From Caulobacter sp. SLTY (GTDB lineage Bacteria; Pseudomonadota; Alphaproteobacteria; Caulobacterales; Caulobacteraceae), in contig NZ_JAAALA010000014.1 in the NCBI RefSeq assembly GCF_009905535.1, positions 39,334 to 103,333 on the forward strand: a stretch of 64,000 nucleotides of DNA, in the 5' to 3' direction. The translations under genes were made by a program, and so were the position numbers. A model generated the notes under the pieces. That model worked only from the letters and a program-made list of their open reading frames with translations. It was not told the DNA's origin and did not search any database. Below, piece after piece: positions 1 through 9,245 of the stretch (position 1 is the first letter of the stretch; every line of letters starts with the position of its first letter).

Positions 1-646
1 CGACACCGTCATGGTCCCGCTCCAGGGCGACCGTGGCCACCACGCCCGACTGGCCGTAGCCCCAGCCGATGGTGTCGATGCCGGCTTCCCGGCGAACCAC
101 CGAGGCCTTGCCCTCGGCGCCGACGACCAGAGGGGCCGAGAGGACCCGGCCGTCGGAAAGCGTGACCTTCGCCGCGCCGGGCGTGACCTCGACGGCCGTG
201 ACCTTCATGGGGGCCAGCACGGTGAGGTTGGGTGATTGCAGGACCCCGGCCGCCAGGGCCGCGCGGATACGGCGGTTCTCGATCAAGTAGCCGAGCGGCT
301 CGCCGTCCGAGACATCGCCGATCTCGGCGGAATCGAAGCGCAGGAAGGCCGAGCCCGGCCGGCTTGCGGCGGCGCCGGGGCTGGTCCCGTCGGTGACCAG
401 GATCTGCTCGATGCGCTGGGCGTGGGGTTCCAGGTCCCCGCCGACGCCTAACGCCCGCCACTGGCGGAAACTGGCATAGGCGATGGCGCTGGAGCGGCCG
501 TCGAAGGTCGGCGCCAGCTGGGCGTCGAAGGGAGCGGGATCGACCAGGATGGCGGTCAGCCCCGCGCTGGCCAGGGCCAGGCCGAGCGTGGCGCCGGCCA
601 TCCCGGCCCCGGCTATGATGACGTCGGCGTCGTGGGCTTGGGTCAT
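1..646 (-). CDS. UbiH/UbiF/VisC-type FAD-dependent hydroxylase, 3' end cut by window
   Basis: Reading leftward from an ATG at 646, an open frame runs off the window start, giving 215 codons of an incomplete protein. It opens with a beta strand and a GAGMAG dinucleotide-binding motif at about residues 12-17. This is followed by a segment (GRSSAIAYAS) that matches the conserved region after the FAD fold of aromatic-ring hydroxylases. A later VVGAEGKASVVR stretch corresponds to the GxD-type second FAD contact, here with Glu in place of Asp. The family hydroxylates ubiquinone precursors at the membrane using O2 and NAD(P)H. Which ring position is modified cannot be told from this part. It is probably transcribed alone: the next gene rightward is on the same strand but 46 bases away. 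Confidence 0.8.
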   Translation of the reverse strand, partial: MTQAHDADVIIAGAGMAGATLGLALASAGLTAILVDPAPFDAQLAPTFDGRSSAIAYASFRQWRALGVGGDLEPHAQRIEQILVTDGTSPGAAASRPGSAFLRFDSAEIGDVSDGEPLGYLIENRRIRAALAAGVLQSPNLTVLAPMKVTAVEVTPGAAKVTLSDGRVLSAPLVVGAEGKASVVRREAGIDTIGWGYGQSGVVATVALERDHDGV

Positions 647-692
647 GAAACGGATATGTGCGCTGTGGGGGGCTTAAGTCCAGCGCCTCGGG

Positions 693-1577
693 TCAGAGTT
701 CGAACGCCGCCGAGACGATGCGGCCGTCGGGGGTCAGGGCGGCCCGCTTCATGCCCTGGCTGACATAAGGCATGGCGATGGAGCCGTCGGCGGCCACGGC
801 GATCAGGCCGCCATCGCCCCCCAGGCCGGCGATCTCGGCCAGGACGGCCTTGGCGGCCTCTTCGACCGACTGGCCGGCGAACCGCATGCGGTGGGCCAGC
901 TGTGCGGCTGCGGCGACCTTGACGAAGTACTCGCCTTGGCCGGTGCAGGAGACGGCCACGTGGCCGTCGGCCCAGCAGCCTGCCCCCAGGATCGGCGAAT
1001 CCCCCACCCGGCCGGGCATCTTGCCGAACACCCCGCCGGTGGAGGTGCAGGCGGCCAGCCGGCCTTCCTCGTCGCGAACCACGCAGCCGACCGTGCCGTG
1101 CGCTAGTGTGCCCGGCGGATGGTTGTCCTCGAAGGTTCCGGCGCGGGTGAACCAGGCGTCCGGGTTCTCGATCCGCTTGAATCCCCGCGCGGCGGCGAAA
1201 CCGGCCGCACCGGAGCCGGCCAGCATGACGTGGAAGGTGTTTTCCAGCACCTCGCGGGCCACGGCGATGGGGCTCTCGAAGCCCTCCAGGGCGGCGACCG
1301 AACCGCAGCGCAGCAGGTGGCCGTCCATGATGGCGGCGTCGAGCTCATAGATGCCGTCGGTGTTGGGGGAGGCGCCGCGGCCGGCGACGTAGAGGCCGGA
1401 CGCCTCCAGCTCCCGCGTGGTGGCCTCGGCGACGTCCAGGGCGGTTGCGCCGGCCTTCAGCGCGTCGCGGGCGGCCTCGATCAGGCCGCGCATATGCTCG
1501 ATCTCACGGCTGTAGTCGCGGCCGGCCTTCGCCCCCGCGCCGCCATGCAGCACGACACTCAAACATTTGTTCGCCAT
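693..1577 (-). CDS. isoaspartyl peptidase / plant-type L-asparaginase (Ntn hydrolase)
   Basis: A 294-residue protein of the type-2 asparaginase family, which is made as an inactive precursor and cleaves itself before a threonine. The expected processing site is visible as HGTVGCV, with Thr162 as the new N-terminal nucleophile. The downstream GDSPILGAGCWAD and CTGQGEY segments match the substrate-binding part of the beta subunit. The start HGGAGA is the usual opening of the alpha subunit. The family removes isoaspartyl residues from damaged proteins and peptides and hydrolyses asparagine in the cytoplasm. Length is typical. It is divergent from the quinone oxidoreductase gene at 1656, so the 78-base gap should carry both promoters. 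Whether the main activity is isopeptidase or asparaginase cannot be read from sequence. Confidence 0.9.
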   Translation of the reverse strand: MANKCLSVVLHGGAGAKAGRDYSREIEHMRGLIEAARDALKAGATALDVAEATTRELEASGLYVAGRGASPNTDGIYELDAAIMDGHLLRCGSVAALEGFESPIAVAREVLENTFHVMLAGSGAAGFAAARGFKRIENPDAWFTRAGTFEDNHPPGTLAHGTVGCVVRDEEGRLAACTSTGGVFGKMPGRVGDSPILGAGCWADGHVAVSCTGQGEYFVKVAAAAQLAHRMRFAGQSVEEAAKAVLAEIAGLGGDGGLIAVAADGSIAMPYVSQGMKRAALTPDGRIVSAAFEL

Positions 1578-1655
1578 CGGGGGCCTCCCGGCCTATGAAC
1601 TTTTCAACGGCGGCAATAGGCTCAGTCGAGACAACAGAAAAGCGGGAGAGTTGGC

Positions 1656-2654
1656 ATGAAGGCGGTGCTCAGCAAGGTCGTGGGTGGTCCCGAGACGCTG
1701 GTGGTGGACGAGGTCGCCGAGCCGACCGCCGGTCCCGGCCAGGTGCTGCTGTCGGTCAAGGCCTGCGGCGTCAACTATCCCGACGTGCTGATGATCCAGG
1801 ACATGTACCAGTTCAAGCCGCCGCGGCCCTTCTCGCCGGGCGGTGAGGTTTCGGGCGTGGTCAAGGCCCTGGGCGACGGCGTGACCAACGTCAAGGTCGG
1901 CGACCGGGTGCTGGCCAGCACCGGCAGTGGCGGCATGGCCGAGGTGGTGGCCCTGGACGCCGGCCGCCTGACCCCCATCGCCGACGAGATGCCCTTCGAC
2001 GAGGCGGCGGCCTTCATGATGACCTACGGCACCAGCTGGTACGCGCTCAAGGATCGCGGCCACCTGAAGGCCGGCGAAACCCTGCTGGTGCTGGGCGCGG
2101 CCGGGGGCGTCGGCCTGGCGGCGGTGGAGCTGGGCAAGGCGATGGGCGCGAGGGTGATCGCGGCGGCCTCCAGCCAGGAAAAGGTCGACCTGGCCATCAA
2201 GCACGGCGCCGAGTCGGGCGTGGTCTATCCGACCGGGCCCTTCGACAAGGACGGCGCCAAGGAACTGGCGAAACTGTTCAAGGACGCCTGCGGGCCGGCC
2301 GGCTGGGACGTGGCCTATGACGCGGTCGGCGGCGACTATGCCGAGGCCACCATCCGGGCGGCCGGCTGGGGCGGGCGGTTCCTCGTCATCGGCTTCCCGG
2401 CCGGGATCCCCAAGGTCCCGCTGAACCTGACCCTGCTGAAGAGTTGCGACATCGTCGGGGTGTTCTGGGGCGCCGCAGTGGCCCGCGATCCGCAGGCGCA
2501 CCAGGAAAACGTCAAGCAGCTGATGGCCATGTACGCCGAGGGCAAGATCAAGCCGTTCGTCTCCGAGCGCTTCAGCCTCGACAAGGCGGGAGACGCCATC
2601 GCCCACCTGGCGGCGCGCAAGGCGATGGGCAAGGTGGTGGTCGTCACGGAGTGA
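1656..2654 (+). CDS. NADPH:quinone oxidoreductase, zinc-independent MDR family
   Basis: A 332-residue medium-chain dehydrogenase/reductase. The N-terminal GroES-like half contains the quinone-reductase signature region (GVNYPDVLMIQ). The Rossmann half carries LGAAGGVGLAAVELGKAMGA, the nucleotide-binding loop of this subgroup. The cysteine ligands of structural zinc sites in alcohol dehydrogenases are absent. Enzymes of this type reduce quinones or enals in the cytosol with NADPH. The end of the protein (VVVVTE) is typical. It is followed after 90 bases by an SDR gene on the same strand. The gap holds two GC-rich palindromes, which may separate the transcripts. Confidence 0.88.
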   Translation: MKAVLSKVVGGPETLVVDEVAEPTAGPGQVLLSVKACGVNYPDVLMIQDMYQFKPPRPFSPGGEVSGVVKALGDGVTNVKVGDRVLASTGSGGMAEVVALDAGRLTPIADEMPFDEAAAFMMTYGTSWYALKDRGHLKAGETLLVLGAAGGVGLAAVELGKAMGARVIAAASSQEKVDLAIKHGAESGVVYPTGPFDKDGAKELAKLFKDACGPAGWDVAYDAVGGDYAEATIRAAGWGGRFLVIGFPAGIPKVPLNLTLLKSCDIVGVFWGAAVARDPQAHQENVKQLMAMYAEGKIKPFVSERFSLDKAGDAIAHLAARKAMGKVVVVTE

Positions 2655-2662
2655 CGACCACC

Positions 2663-2718
2663 ATCCCGGCGCAGTCCGGGATCCAGACCTGAAACGATAA
2701 CGACCCGGCAAAGCCGGG
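2663..2718. repeat. two short REP-like palindromes in the 2655-2744 gap
   Basis: ATCCCGG-(6)-CCGGGAT lies at 2663-2682 and CCCGGC-AAA-GCCGGG at 2704-2718. The first begins with the same CATCCCGG core, and its right arm resembles the CCGGGAYCCAG end, seen in the longer repeats at 15803-15939, so it looks like a degenerate member of the same family. There is no T run, so an intrinsic terminator is less likely. Confidence 0.5.
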
Positions 2719-2744
2719 CGACACATCCTAGGGAGGGAAGACCC

Positions 2745-3632
2745 ATGGCCGGAAGGCTGGAAGGCAAGGTGGCCGTGATCACCGGCGGCGCGTCGGGGAT
2801 CGGGCTGGGCGCGGTGGAGCTTTTCGTGGCGGAGGGGGCCAGGGTGATCGCGGCCGACCTGCAGGACGAGAAGGGGGCAATGCTGGAGAAGCGGTTCCCC
2901 GACACCGTCCGCTATGCCCATTGCGACGTCACGGTCGAGGCGGACGTGGAAAAGGCGGTCAACCTGGCCGCCAGCGAATTCGGCGGGCTGGACGTGCTGT
3001 TCAACAACGCCGGCCACGGCGGGACCACCACCGGGGTGGCCGACATGGACGCCGCCGGCTGGGACGCCACCTTCGCCCTGCTGGTCAAGGGGCCGATGCT
3101 GGGCATGAAGTACGCCCTTCCACACATGCTGAAGCGTGGCGGGGGCAGTGTGATCAACACCGCCTCGATCGCCGGCCTGCAGGCCGGGTTCGGGCCCATC
3201 GCCTACAGCTCGGCCAAGTGCGCAGTGATCCATATGAGCCGTTGCGCCGCGGCCGAACTGAGCCCGCAGAAGATTCGGGTGAACGCCATCTGCCCCGGCC
3301 TGATCGCCACCTCCATCTTCGGCGCCAGCATGGGGCTGCCCCGCGAAGTGGCCGACCAGATGGCCGCGCGGGTGGCCGAGGTGGGTGACAAGATCCAGCC
3401 GATCCCCAAGGCCGGCGCCCCGGACGACATCGCACGCGCGGCCCTCTACCTGGCCAGCGACGACAGCGTCTTCGTCACCGGCACCCACATCGTGGTCGAC
3501 GGCGGCATCACCATCGGCGGCCGGGGCAGTTGGGATCCGACCGCCGGCTCGCCGATCCTGGACGCCATGGGCATCACCCCGGAACAGGCCATGCAGATGC
3601 GCGAGGCCATGGCCGCCCAGCGGGCCGGCTGA
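2745..3632 (+). CDS. SDR family oxidoreductase
   Basis: A classical short-chain dehydrogenase of 295 residues. It has the cofactor loop TGGASGIG at residues 13-20, an NNAG motif near residue 87, and a catalytic Ser141-Tyr154-x3-Lys158 set in the YSSAK context. An acidic Asp after the second strand (AADLQ) suggests NAD(H) preference. A strong AGGGAGG ribosome site lies at 2730-2736. The C-terminal extension after VDGGITIGG, about 35 residues, is longer than in most SDRs. The substrate cannot be named. Only 11 bases separate it from the 2OG oxygenase gene, which overlaps the transporter gene, so the three probably form one operon. This suggests a small catabolic or detoxification pathway. Confidence 0.88.
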   Translation: MAGRLEGKVAVITGGASGIGLGAVELFVAEGARVIAADLQDEKGAMLEKRFPDTVRYAHCDVTVEADVEKAVNLAASEFGGLDVLFNNAGHGGTTTGVADMDAAGWDATFALLVKGPMLGMKYALPHMLKRGGGSVINTASIAGLQAGFGPIAYSSAKCAVIHMSRCAAAELSPQKIRVNAICPGLIATSIFGASMGLPREVADQMAARVAEVGDKIQPIPKAGAPDDIARAALYLASDDSVFVTGTHIVVDGGITIGGRGSWDPTAGSPILDAMGITPEQAMQMREAMAAQRAG

Positions 3633-3643
3633 AGGGAGACGAC

Positions 3644-4369
3644 GTGCGGCTGACCATCGATCCGGATCTCGACCCCGCCGACATGGCGAAGGTCTTCCGG
3701 CGCCTGGGTCGGCTGCACATCCCCGGCTTCTTCGCGGGCGACGGGGCGCGGGCCGTGGCCGATGCCCTGGCCGGGCCCAAGGTTCCCTGGATCAAGTCCT
3801 GGCGGACCACGGGGCCCAGTCTCGACGGCGACCTCGCCCAGTTCGACGGTATGACGGCTGAAAACCGCGCCGCCTTCGACGCCGACATGACGGCGGCGGC
3901 GCGGGCCGGCTTCTGTTTCCAGTTCGACGCCTGGCGGGTCAGCGACGATGTGGAGAAGGGCGTGCGGCGGGGTGGGGACCTGGCGCCCATCGAGGCGGTC
4001 CACGACTTCGTCAACGGCCGGGCCTTCCTCGATTTCGTCTCAGCCCTGACCGGTGAGCCGCGCGGGACCTTTGCCGACACCATGGCCAGCCGCTATCGGC
4101 CCGGCGACTTCCTGTCGGCCCATGACGACCTGATCAGCGGCAAGAACCGCCTGTTCGCCTATGTGCTGAACTTCACCCCGGTCTGGCGCGCCGACTGGGG
4201 CGGGGTGCTCAACTTCCTGGATGAGGACGGGCATGTGGCCGAGGGCTATGCCCCGGCCTTCAACGCCCTCAACATCTTCTCCATCCCCGCCGCCCACGCG
4301 GTGAGCTATGTGGCGCCCTATGCCGGGGCGAACCGGCTGAGCATCACCGGCTGGGTGCGGCATGCCTGA
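3644..4369 (+). CDS. 2OG-Fe(II) oxygenase, prolyl-hydroxylase (SM-20/Tpa1) type
   Basis: I choose the GTG at 3644, which follows GAAGGGAG by five bases; the longer frame upstream lies inside the SDR gene. The 241-residue product carries the iron facial triad of the cupin-fold oxygenases: His160-x-Asp162 in SAHDD, and a distal His218 followed 13 residues later by Arg231 (ANRLSITGW). That second stretch is the form seen in prolyl-4-hydroxylase and SM-20-like proteins. Such enzymes couple 2-oxoglutarate decarboxylation to hydroxylation of a peptide or small molecule. The substrate is unknown. It sits between an SDR and a DMT transporter whose start overlaps its stop by 8 bases. Confidence 0.82.
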   Translation: MRLTIDPDLDPADMAKVFRRLGRLHIPGFFAGDGARAVADALAGPKVPWIKSWRTTGPSLDGDLAQFDGMTAENRAAFDADMTAAARAGFCFQFDAWRVSDDVEKGVRRGGDLAPIEAVHDFVNGRAFLDFVSALTGEPRGTFADTMASRYRPGDFLSAHDDLISGKNRLFAYVLNFTPVWRADWGGVLNFLDEDGHVAEGYAPAFNALNIFSIPAAHAVSYVAPYAGANRLSITGWVRHA

Positions 4370-5300
4370 GGAGCTGCCGCCGATCGGTCGCGTCGAGCGG
4401 GCCAGGGCCGCCTACCATGGCCTGGCCCCCAACCTGCGCGGCGCCCTGTGGATGCTGGCCTCGGCCATCTGCTTCACGGCGATGACCACCCTGATCAAGT
4501 TCCTGGGCGACGACTATCCCGCGGCCTTGCAGACCTTCTACCGATCGGCGGCGGGGTTCGTGGTGCTGCTGCCGATGATCCTGCGCGACGTGAAGGGCGC
4601 CTTCCGCACCACGCGGCTTGGCATCCTGCTGTTCCGCTCGGGGGCGGGGACCATCGGGATGATCCTGTCCTTCTACTCCTTCCAGACCCTGCCGCTGGCC
4701 GAGGCCAACGCGCTCAGCTTCACGCGCACCCTGTGGCTGGTGCCGCTGGCCTTCTTCGTCCTGCGCGAAAGCCTGGGGGCCTGGCGGATCGGGGCTGCCC
4801 TGTTCGGCTTCGTCGGGGTGACCGTGATGCTGGCGCCCGGCTTCGTCGCCGGTGGCGACCACGGCTTCGGCTGGGGCCAGGCGGCGGCGCTCGGCTCGGC
4901 GGCCCTGTTCGCCATGACCATCACCGGCATGAAGGTGATGACCCGCGACCACAGCCCCTTCGTGCTGCTGGTCTATGCGGCGGTGCTGGGGCTGGTCTTT
5001 TCCATTCCGCCGGCCCTGTTCGTCTGGGCATGGCCGACCTGGCCCGACTTTGCCCTGCTCTGCGCCATGGGGGTGATCGGGACCATCACCCAGGCCTGCT
5101 ACATCAAGGGCATGCAGATCGGCGACGCCGCCGCCATGGCCCCCATCGACTACACCCGGCTGGTGTTCACGGTGATCGTCGGCCTGTGGATCTTCCACGA
5201 AATCCCCACCTGGCCGACCATCGTCGGGGCGCTGATCGTGGTGGCCTCCACCCTGCTGATCACCTGGCGGGAACAGCGGGCGTCGAAGCGGGCCGACTAG
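4362..5300 (+). CDS. DMT-superfamily (EamA) transporter
   Basis: A 312-residue inner-membrane protein with ten predicted hydrophobic helices arranged as two EamA repeats. The first begins at about residue 28 (LWMLASAICFTAMTTLIKF) and the second at about residue 165. The family moves metabolites such as amino acids, nucleosides or riboflavin, often outward. The ATG overlaps the stop of the upstream oxygenase by 8 bases, so translation is probably coupled. Its own stop overlaps the convergent YhhN gene by 4 bases. The cargo is not predictable; by context it could be the product or substrate of the upstream SDR/oxygenase pair. Confidence 0.85.
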   Translation: MPEELPPIGRVERARAAYHGLAPNLRGALWMLASAICFTAMTTLIKFLGDDYPAALQTFYRSAAGFVVLLPMILRDVKGAFRTTRLGILLFRSGAGTIGMILSFYSFQTLPLAEANALSFTRTLWLVPLAFFVLRESLGAWRIGAALFGFVGVTVMLAPGFVAGGDHGFGWGQAAALGSAALFAMTITGMKVMTRDHSPFVLLVYAAVLGLVFSIPPALFVWAWPTWPDFALLCAMGVIGTITQACYIKGMQIGDAAAMAPIDYTRLVFTVIVGLWIFHEIPTWPTIVGALIVVASTLLITWREQRASKRAD

Positions 5301-6076
5301 ACCTTCGCCGAGTAGGCAATCGCACCCGTCAGGAAGGCTACCTGCGCCCCATAGTAGAGGAACCAGATTGCCCAGTCGGTCAGGCGCGCCGGGCCGGGCA
5401 GCTTGGCGCTTCGGAACAACTGGCCGGCCAGGATCGCGTCCGAGGCCATGAACAGCAGGCCGCCGATGGCCCAGGCGATGTTGTGCGACCAGTGGGTCAG
5501 GCCCTCGCAGACCATCACCACGATGACCACCACATAGGCCACGACGGGCCAGCGCAGGGCTCCCAGGTGGGGCCACAGCCAGCGCAACATGCCGGCGCCG
5601 ACCAGGGCCACTACGGCCATCGCCGCGTAGATCACAGGTCCCAGGGTCCGGGTTTCAGCCGCCCCGGCGAACAGCACGATGAAGGCGACATGGCCGAGCA
5701 GGAAGGCCACCAGGCCCGGCGGCAACCACCGCTTGGGGTTACCCGCGAGGAAGGCGTCGCCAATGGCGCAGAGGGCGAAGCCCGCGCCGAGCAGGATCAT
5801 GGACGAGCGGGCCGCCTCGCTGCCCGGAAAAGCCGCCAAGTTCACGAAGACCAGCAGCGCCAGGATCCCGACGGCGGAGGTCTTCAGGACCGTCCGGAAG
5901 GCGGACGGCGGCCGATGGCTGTACACCAACCCATACAGGATCGCCGCGAGCGGAGAAAACAGCAGGGCGCCACCGAAAAGAAGCGTCGGAAAGTCGGCGT
6001 ATCCCATGCCGGCCATGGTCAGTTCACCGTCGTGACCTGACGCCGATTTGACCATCCTATGCTCGCCCAAGACCAT
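5297..6076 (-). CDS. YhhN/TMEM86-family membrane protein (lysoplasmalogenase-like)
   Basis: A polytopic protein with about eight membrane segments. It contains the acidic family motifs CAIGDAFLAG and FMASDAILA and the closing YYGAQVAFLTG. Eukaryotic TMEM86 and some bacterial YhhN proteins cleave the vinyl-ether bond of lysoplasmalogens; this activity is not shown for most bacterial members. Start choice: the ATG at 6076 has GGGGAGGG six bases upstream. Internal ATGs at 6055, 6016 and 6007 lack a comparable site, although the first ~20 residues are not membrane-like. The gene is convergent with the DMT transporter, with a 4-base tail overlap. Confidence 0.82.
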   Translation of the reverse strand: MVLGEHRMVKSASGHDGELTMAGMGYADFPTLLFGGALLFSPLAAILYGLVYSHRPPSAFRTVLKTSAVGILALLVFVNLAAFPGSEAARSSMILLGAGFALCAIGDAFLAGNPKRWLPPGLVAFLLGHVAFIVLFAGAAETRTLGPVIYAAMAVVALVGAGMLRWLWPHLGALRWPVVAYVVVIVVMVCEGLTHWSHNIAWAIGGLLFMASDAILAGQLFRSAKLPGPARLTDWAIWFLYYGAQVAFLTGAIAYSAKV

Positions 6077-6132
6077 GCAAGGCCCTCCCCGAGGGGAGTT
6101 GGACCCGGCGCGGTCAGCCCGTCAACCGAGGT

Positions 6133-6537
6133 CTACCCCTTGTCATCCCTGAGGAACTTCCGTGCCGCCGCCCGGTGCCGGTCCTTGATGTTCTTGCCCA
6201 CGACCGCCAGCAAGGCCGCGATCACCGCCGCGTCGTCAGTGAAGCCCACGCCCGCCAGCACATCCGGGATCGCGTCGGTCGGCAGGATGAAATAGGCCAG
6301 GCCGGCCAGCATCATCCCCTTGGCGGCGATGGGGGTTTCCGGGTCGCGGGCGCACCACCAGATGGCCAGGGCGTCGTCCAGGAAGGGCACCTTGGCGGCC
6401 ACCTTGCGCACCTTCGGCCAGAAGCCTTCGCGCACCCTCATCTCGTTGACACGGATCACTTCAGGCACGAGCGCCTTGCCCGGAGCGATAATCTCCTCCG
6501 GATTGACGTTGGGTGACGGCTTGGCTTTCGCGCTCAC
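6133..6537 (-). CDS. YkvA-family DUF1232 protein
   Basis: A small protein with the DUF1232 signature YFILPTDAIPDVLAGVGFTDD followed by a second hydrophobic segment (AAVIAALLAVV). I prefer the GTG at 6537 (134 residues), which follows AGAGAGGG at suitable spacing; the frame can also open at a GTG at 6573. DUF1232 proteins are small membrane-associated proteins of unknown function, widespread in alphaproteobacteria. The charged C-terminus (RAAARKFLRDDKG) is probably cytoplasmic. It is divergent from the SDR gene at 6594, so the 56-base gap must hold two promoters. No function can be assigned. Confidence 0.83.
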   Translation of the reverse strand: MSAKAKPSPNVNPEEIIAPGKALVPEVIRVNEMRVREGFWPKVRKVAAKVPFLDDALAIWWCARDPETPIAAKGMMLAGLAYFILPTDAIPDVLAGVGFTDDAAVIAALLAVVGKNIKDRHRAAARKFLRDDKG

Positions 6538-6593
6538 GAGACTAAACCCTCTCTCCGAAACACTATTCAACACGATCTCGATGGGAGACGTCC

Positions 6594-7382
<789 letters not shown>

Positions 7383-7407
7383 GCTTCGGTGATTTCGAAA
7401 CGATGGA

Positions 7408-7436
7408 GGCCCCGCCAACCGGCGGGGCCTTTTTTC
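7408..7436 (+). terminator. intrinsic terminator of the HSD10-like gene
   Basis: A perfect GC-rich stem (AGGCCCCGCC / GGCGGGGCCT, loop AACC) is followed directly by a run of T on the + strand. It lies 26 bases after the SDR stop and just before the convergent lipoprotein stop at 7444. Confidence 0.9.
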
Positions 7437-7443
7437 GTTGCGG

Positions 7444-8034
7444 TCAGCGCCGAACGTCTTCCGGCCGCACGATGCCGGGGCCGAGGTTGGCCACCACTTC
7501 TCGGGCGTCGAAGCTGCGGTCGGCGGGCGAGGGCGAGCGGCCGCGGTACATGACGATCTCGGCGTTGGCCTCGAACTTGGTCACGGTGCGCATGTCCATG
7601 TCGTCGGCCCAGAACCGGTTGCTGTAGAACGGATCCCAGGCGCGCCAGCCGTAGCGGGGGCCGAAATAGCGCCAGCTCGGCCGCCAGTAGCCGTAGCCAT
7701 AGCCGAACCGGCCGCCAGGGGGCGGGTCGTAATAGGTGCGGCTGTCACGGTTGGTCTCTCGGTCGGCCAGCACGAAGCCGTCGTAGCCCTCCGCAAGCGT
7801 GAGCTCGGCCGCCCGGAACAACAGATAGCGCTCGACCGTGTCGCGCGACGTCAGGCTGTTGCCGTTGAAGCTGACCCGGTAGCGGTCGGCGGTGATCCGC
7901 TGGTCGGTATAGCCGCCCGAGACCGACTGGCCCCGGACGTTGGGTTGATAGGGCGTGGCCGTGGCGCAGGCCGAAATCCCTGCCCCAGCCAATCCCAGCA
8001 CCGCCGCGATTGCCGCGGCCTTCGCGATCTTCAT
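7444..8034 (-). CDS. CC0125/CC1285-family lipoprotein
   Basis: A 196-residue exported lipoprotein. The signal peptide (MKIAKAAAIAAVLGLAGAG) ends in a lipobox ISAC with Cys23. The start of the mature part, CATATPYQP, and the following GYTDQRITADRYRVSFNGNS match a family of unknown function common in Caulobacterales. The middle is rich in Tyr, Gly, Trp and Arg (roughly residues 105-140), so it is probably disordered or surface-exposed. The function of the family is unknown. A 12-base palindrome (GAGGTTAACCTC, 8081-8092) lies about 50 bases upstream of the start and could be a regulator site. Confidence 0.82.
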   Translation of the reverse strand: MKIAKAAAIAAVLGLAGAGISACATATPYQPNVRGQSVSGGYTDQRITADRYRVSFNGNSLTSRDTVERYLLFRAAELTLAEGYDGFVLADRETNRDSRTYYDPPPGGRFGYGYGYWRPSWRYFGPRYGWRAWDPFYSNRFWADDMDMRTVTKFEANAEIVMYRGRSPSPADRSFDAREVVANLGPGIVRPEDVRR

Positions 8035-8124
8035 CGCATGTCCTCCTGATCCCGCGCTTGCCGCGCGGTAGCGTCCCTAAGAGGTTAACCTCGGATCGCG
8101 GCAGAAGTTGCGCAAGGGCGGCGC

Positions 8125-8754
8125 TTACCGTCTGAGCAGAATCAACGCGGCGGCGGCGATCAGCAGGCCGCCGATGGCGAACCGGAAGATGCGCCGAAAC
8201 CCCGGCTGGCTCATCCGCTCGGCCAGGGCCGCGCCGCCGAGCCCGTAGGCGGTCATGGTGACCAGATCCATCCCGATCGTGGCGGCCGCGAACAGCAGCA
8301 GCTGCGGGACCAGCGGCCGGTCGGGGTCGGCGAAGCTGGGCAGCACCACCCCGAAGAACAGCAGGGCCTTGGGATTGGCTAACTGCACCGCGAAGCCGTC
8401 GCGCAGGGCGGATCGGTCGAGGTGCGCTTCCGGCGGCGGGGGCTCGGGGGCATTCACGACGCCGCCCCGGATCGATTGGAGGCCCATCCAGATCAGATAG
8501 AGGCCACCGGCGATGGTCAGGGCCTGGAAGGCCTGTGGGAAGGCGGCCATCACCGCGCCCAGGCCCAGGGCGGCGGCGGCAAACCAGGACAGGGTCGCCA
8601 GGGTCATGCCCGCCACCCCCTGGATGACCGCCGCCTTGCCGCGCCGCATGCCGGTGGCGATCGAGAAAAGGTTGGCCGGCCCCGGAAAGGCGGCCATCCC
8701 CGCCATGACGAGCAGGAAGGCGCTGTAGCGGGCCGGGTCGACGGGAAGCTGCAT
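8125..8754 (-). CDS. LysE/RhtB-family amino-acid exporter
   Basis: A 209-residue membrane protein, starting at the ATG at 8754 (MQLPVDPARYSAFL). The frame is open 40 codons further upstream, but that part is Arg-rich and not membrane-like. The N-terminal helix leads into AAFPGPANLFSIATGMRRGK, the family signature around the conserved GP. Four to five further helices follow, including NPKALLFFGVVLPSF, also typical of the family. Members export amino acids or homoserine lactones. The substrate here is unknown. It is divergent from the cupin gene at 8841. Confidence 0.88.
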   Translation of the reverse strand: MQLPVDPARYSAFLLVMAGMAAFPGPANLFSIATGMRRGKAAVIQGVAGMTLATLSWFAAAALGLGAVMAAFPQAFQALTIAGGLYLIWMGLQSIRGGVVNAPEPPPPEAHLDRSALRDGFAVQLANPKALLFFGVVLPSFADPDRPLVPQLLLFAAATIGMDLVTMTAYGLGGAALAERMSQPGFRRIFRFAIGGLLIAAAALILLRR

Positions 8755-8840
8755 GCCGCGCTGCTTACGCCCAGCGGCGGCGGGGTCAATGTTGCGAGCT
8801 CGGGAAACCGGTGTCATCGTGCTCGGAAGGAGGACACCCC

Positions 8841-9245
8841 ATGACCCTGCTCGCTGCGCTTTTGGCCGCCGCACTCTGCCAGGCTCCGCCGGCGGTGATC
8901 ATCGACGAGACGAAGGTCGTCCGCCAGGAGCCCCCGCCGCACAACGGAACGGGGATGAGCACCGCCTATCGGATCAGCGACGCGGCGCCGGGTCGCAACT
9001 TCGAGTTCCGCAAGCGGGTGATGCACAAGGGCGCGGCCATCGGGCTGCATGTGCTGAAGCACGACGAAGTCTGTTATGTGCTGTCGGGCCGGGGGGAGGT
9101 GACCTCTGACGGGGTGACCACGCCGATGGAGGCGGGGATGGCCGCCTATCTCTACGAAGGCGCCGATGTCGGCATCCGCCAGATAGGCGACGAGGAGCTG
9201 GTGCTGATCATCGCCTATCCGCTGAAGGAGCGGGTGAAGCCCTAA
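8841..9245 (+). CDS. secreted cupin-domain protein
   Basis: The ATG at 8841 is preceded by GGAAGGAGG. The 134-residue product starts with a short hydrophobic signal (LLAALLAAALCQAPPA) and is probably periplasmic. The cupin core is visible as GLHVLKHDEVCYVLSGRGEV (motif 1, with His, Glu and a later Gly) and the weaker second motif around EGADVGIRQIGDEELVLIIAYP. Histidines are fewer than in classical metal-binding cupins, so metal binding is uncertain. The stop overlaps the convergent holA stop by 3 bases. The role is unknown. Confidence 0.8.
   Translation: MTLLAALLAAALCQAPPAVIIDETKVVRQEPPPHNGTGMSTAYRISDAAPGRNFEFRKRVMHKGAAIGLHVLKHDEVCYVLSGRGEVTSDGVTTPMEAGMAAYLYEGADVGIRQIGDEELVLIIAYPLKERVKP

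Noticed and set aside
1593..3488. Long - strand frame opposite the quinone oxidoreductase and SDR genes
   Set aside because: It spans two good genes and their gap, with no recognisable domain.
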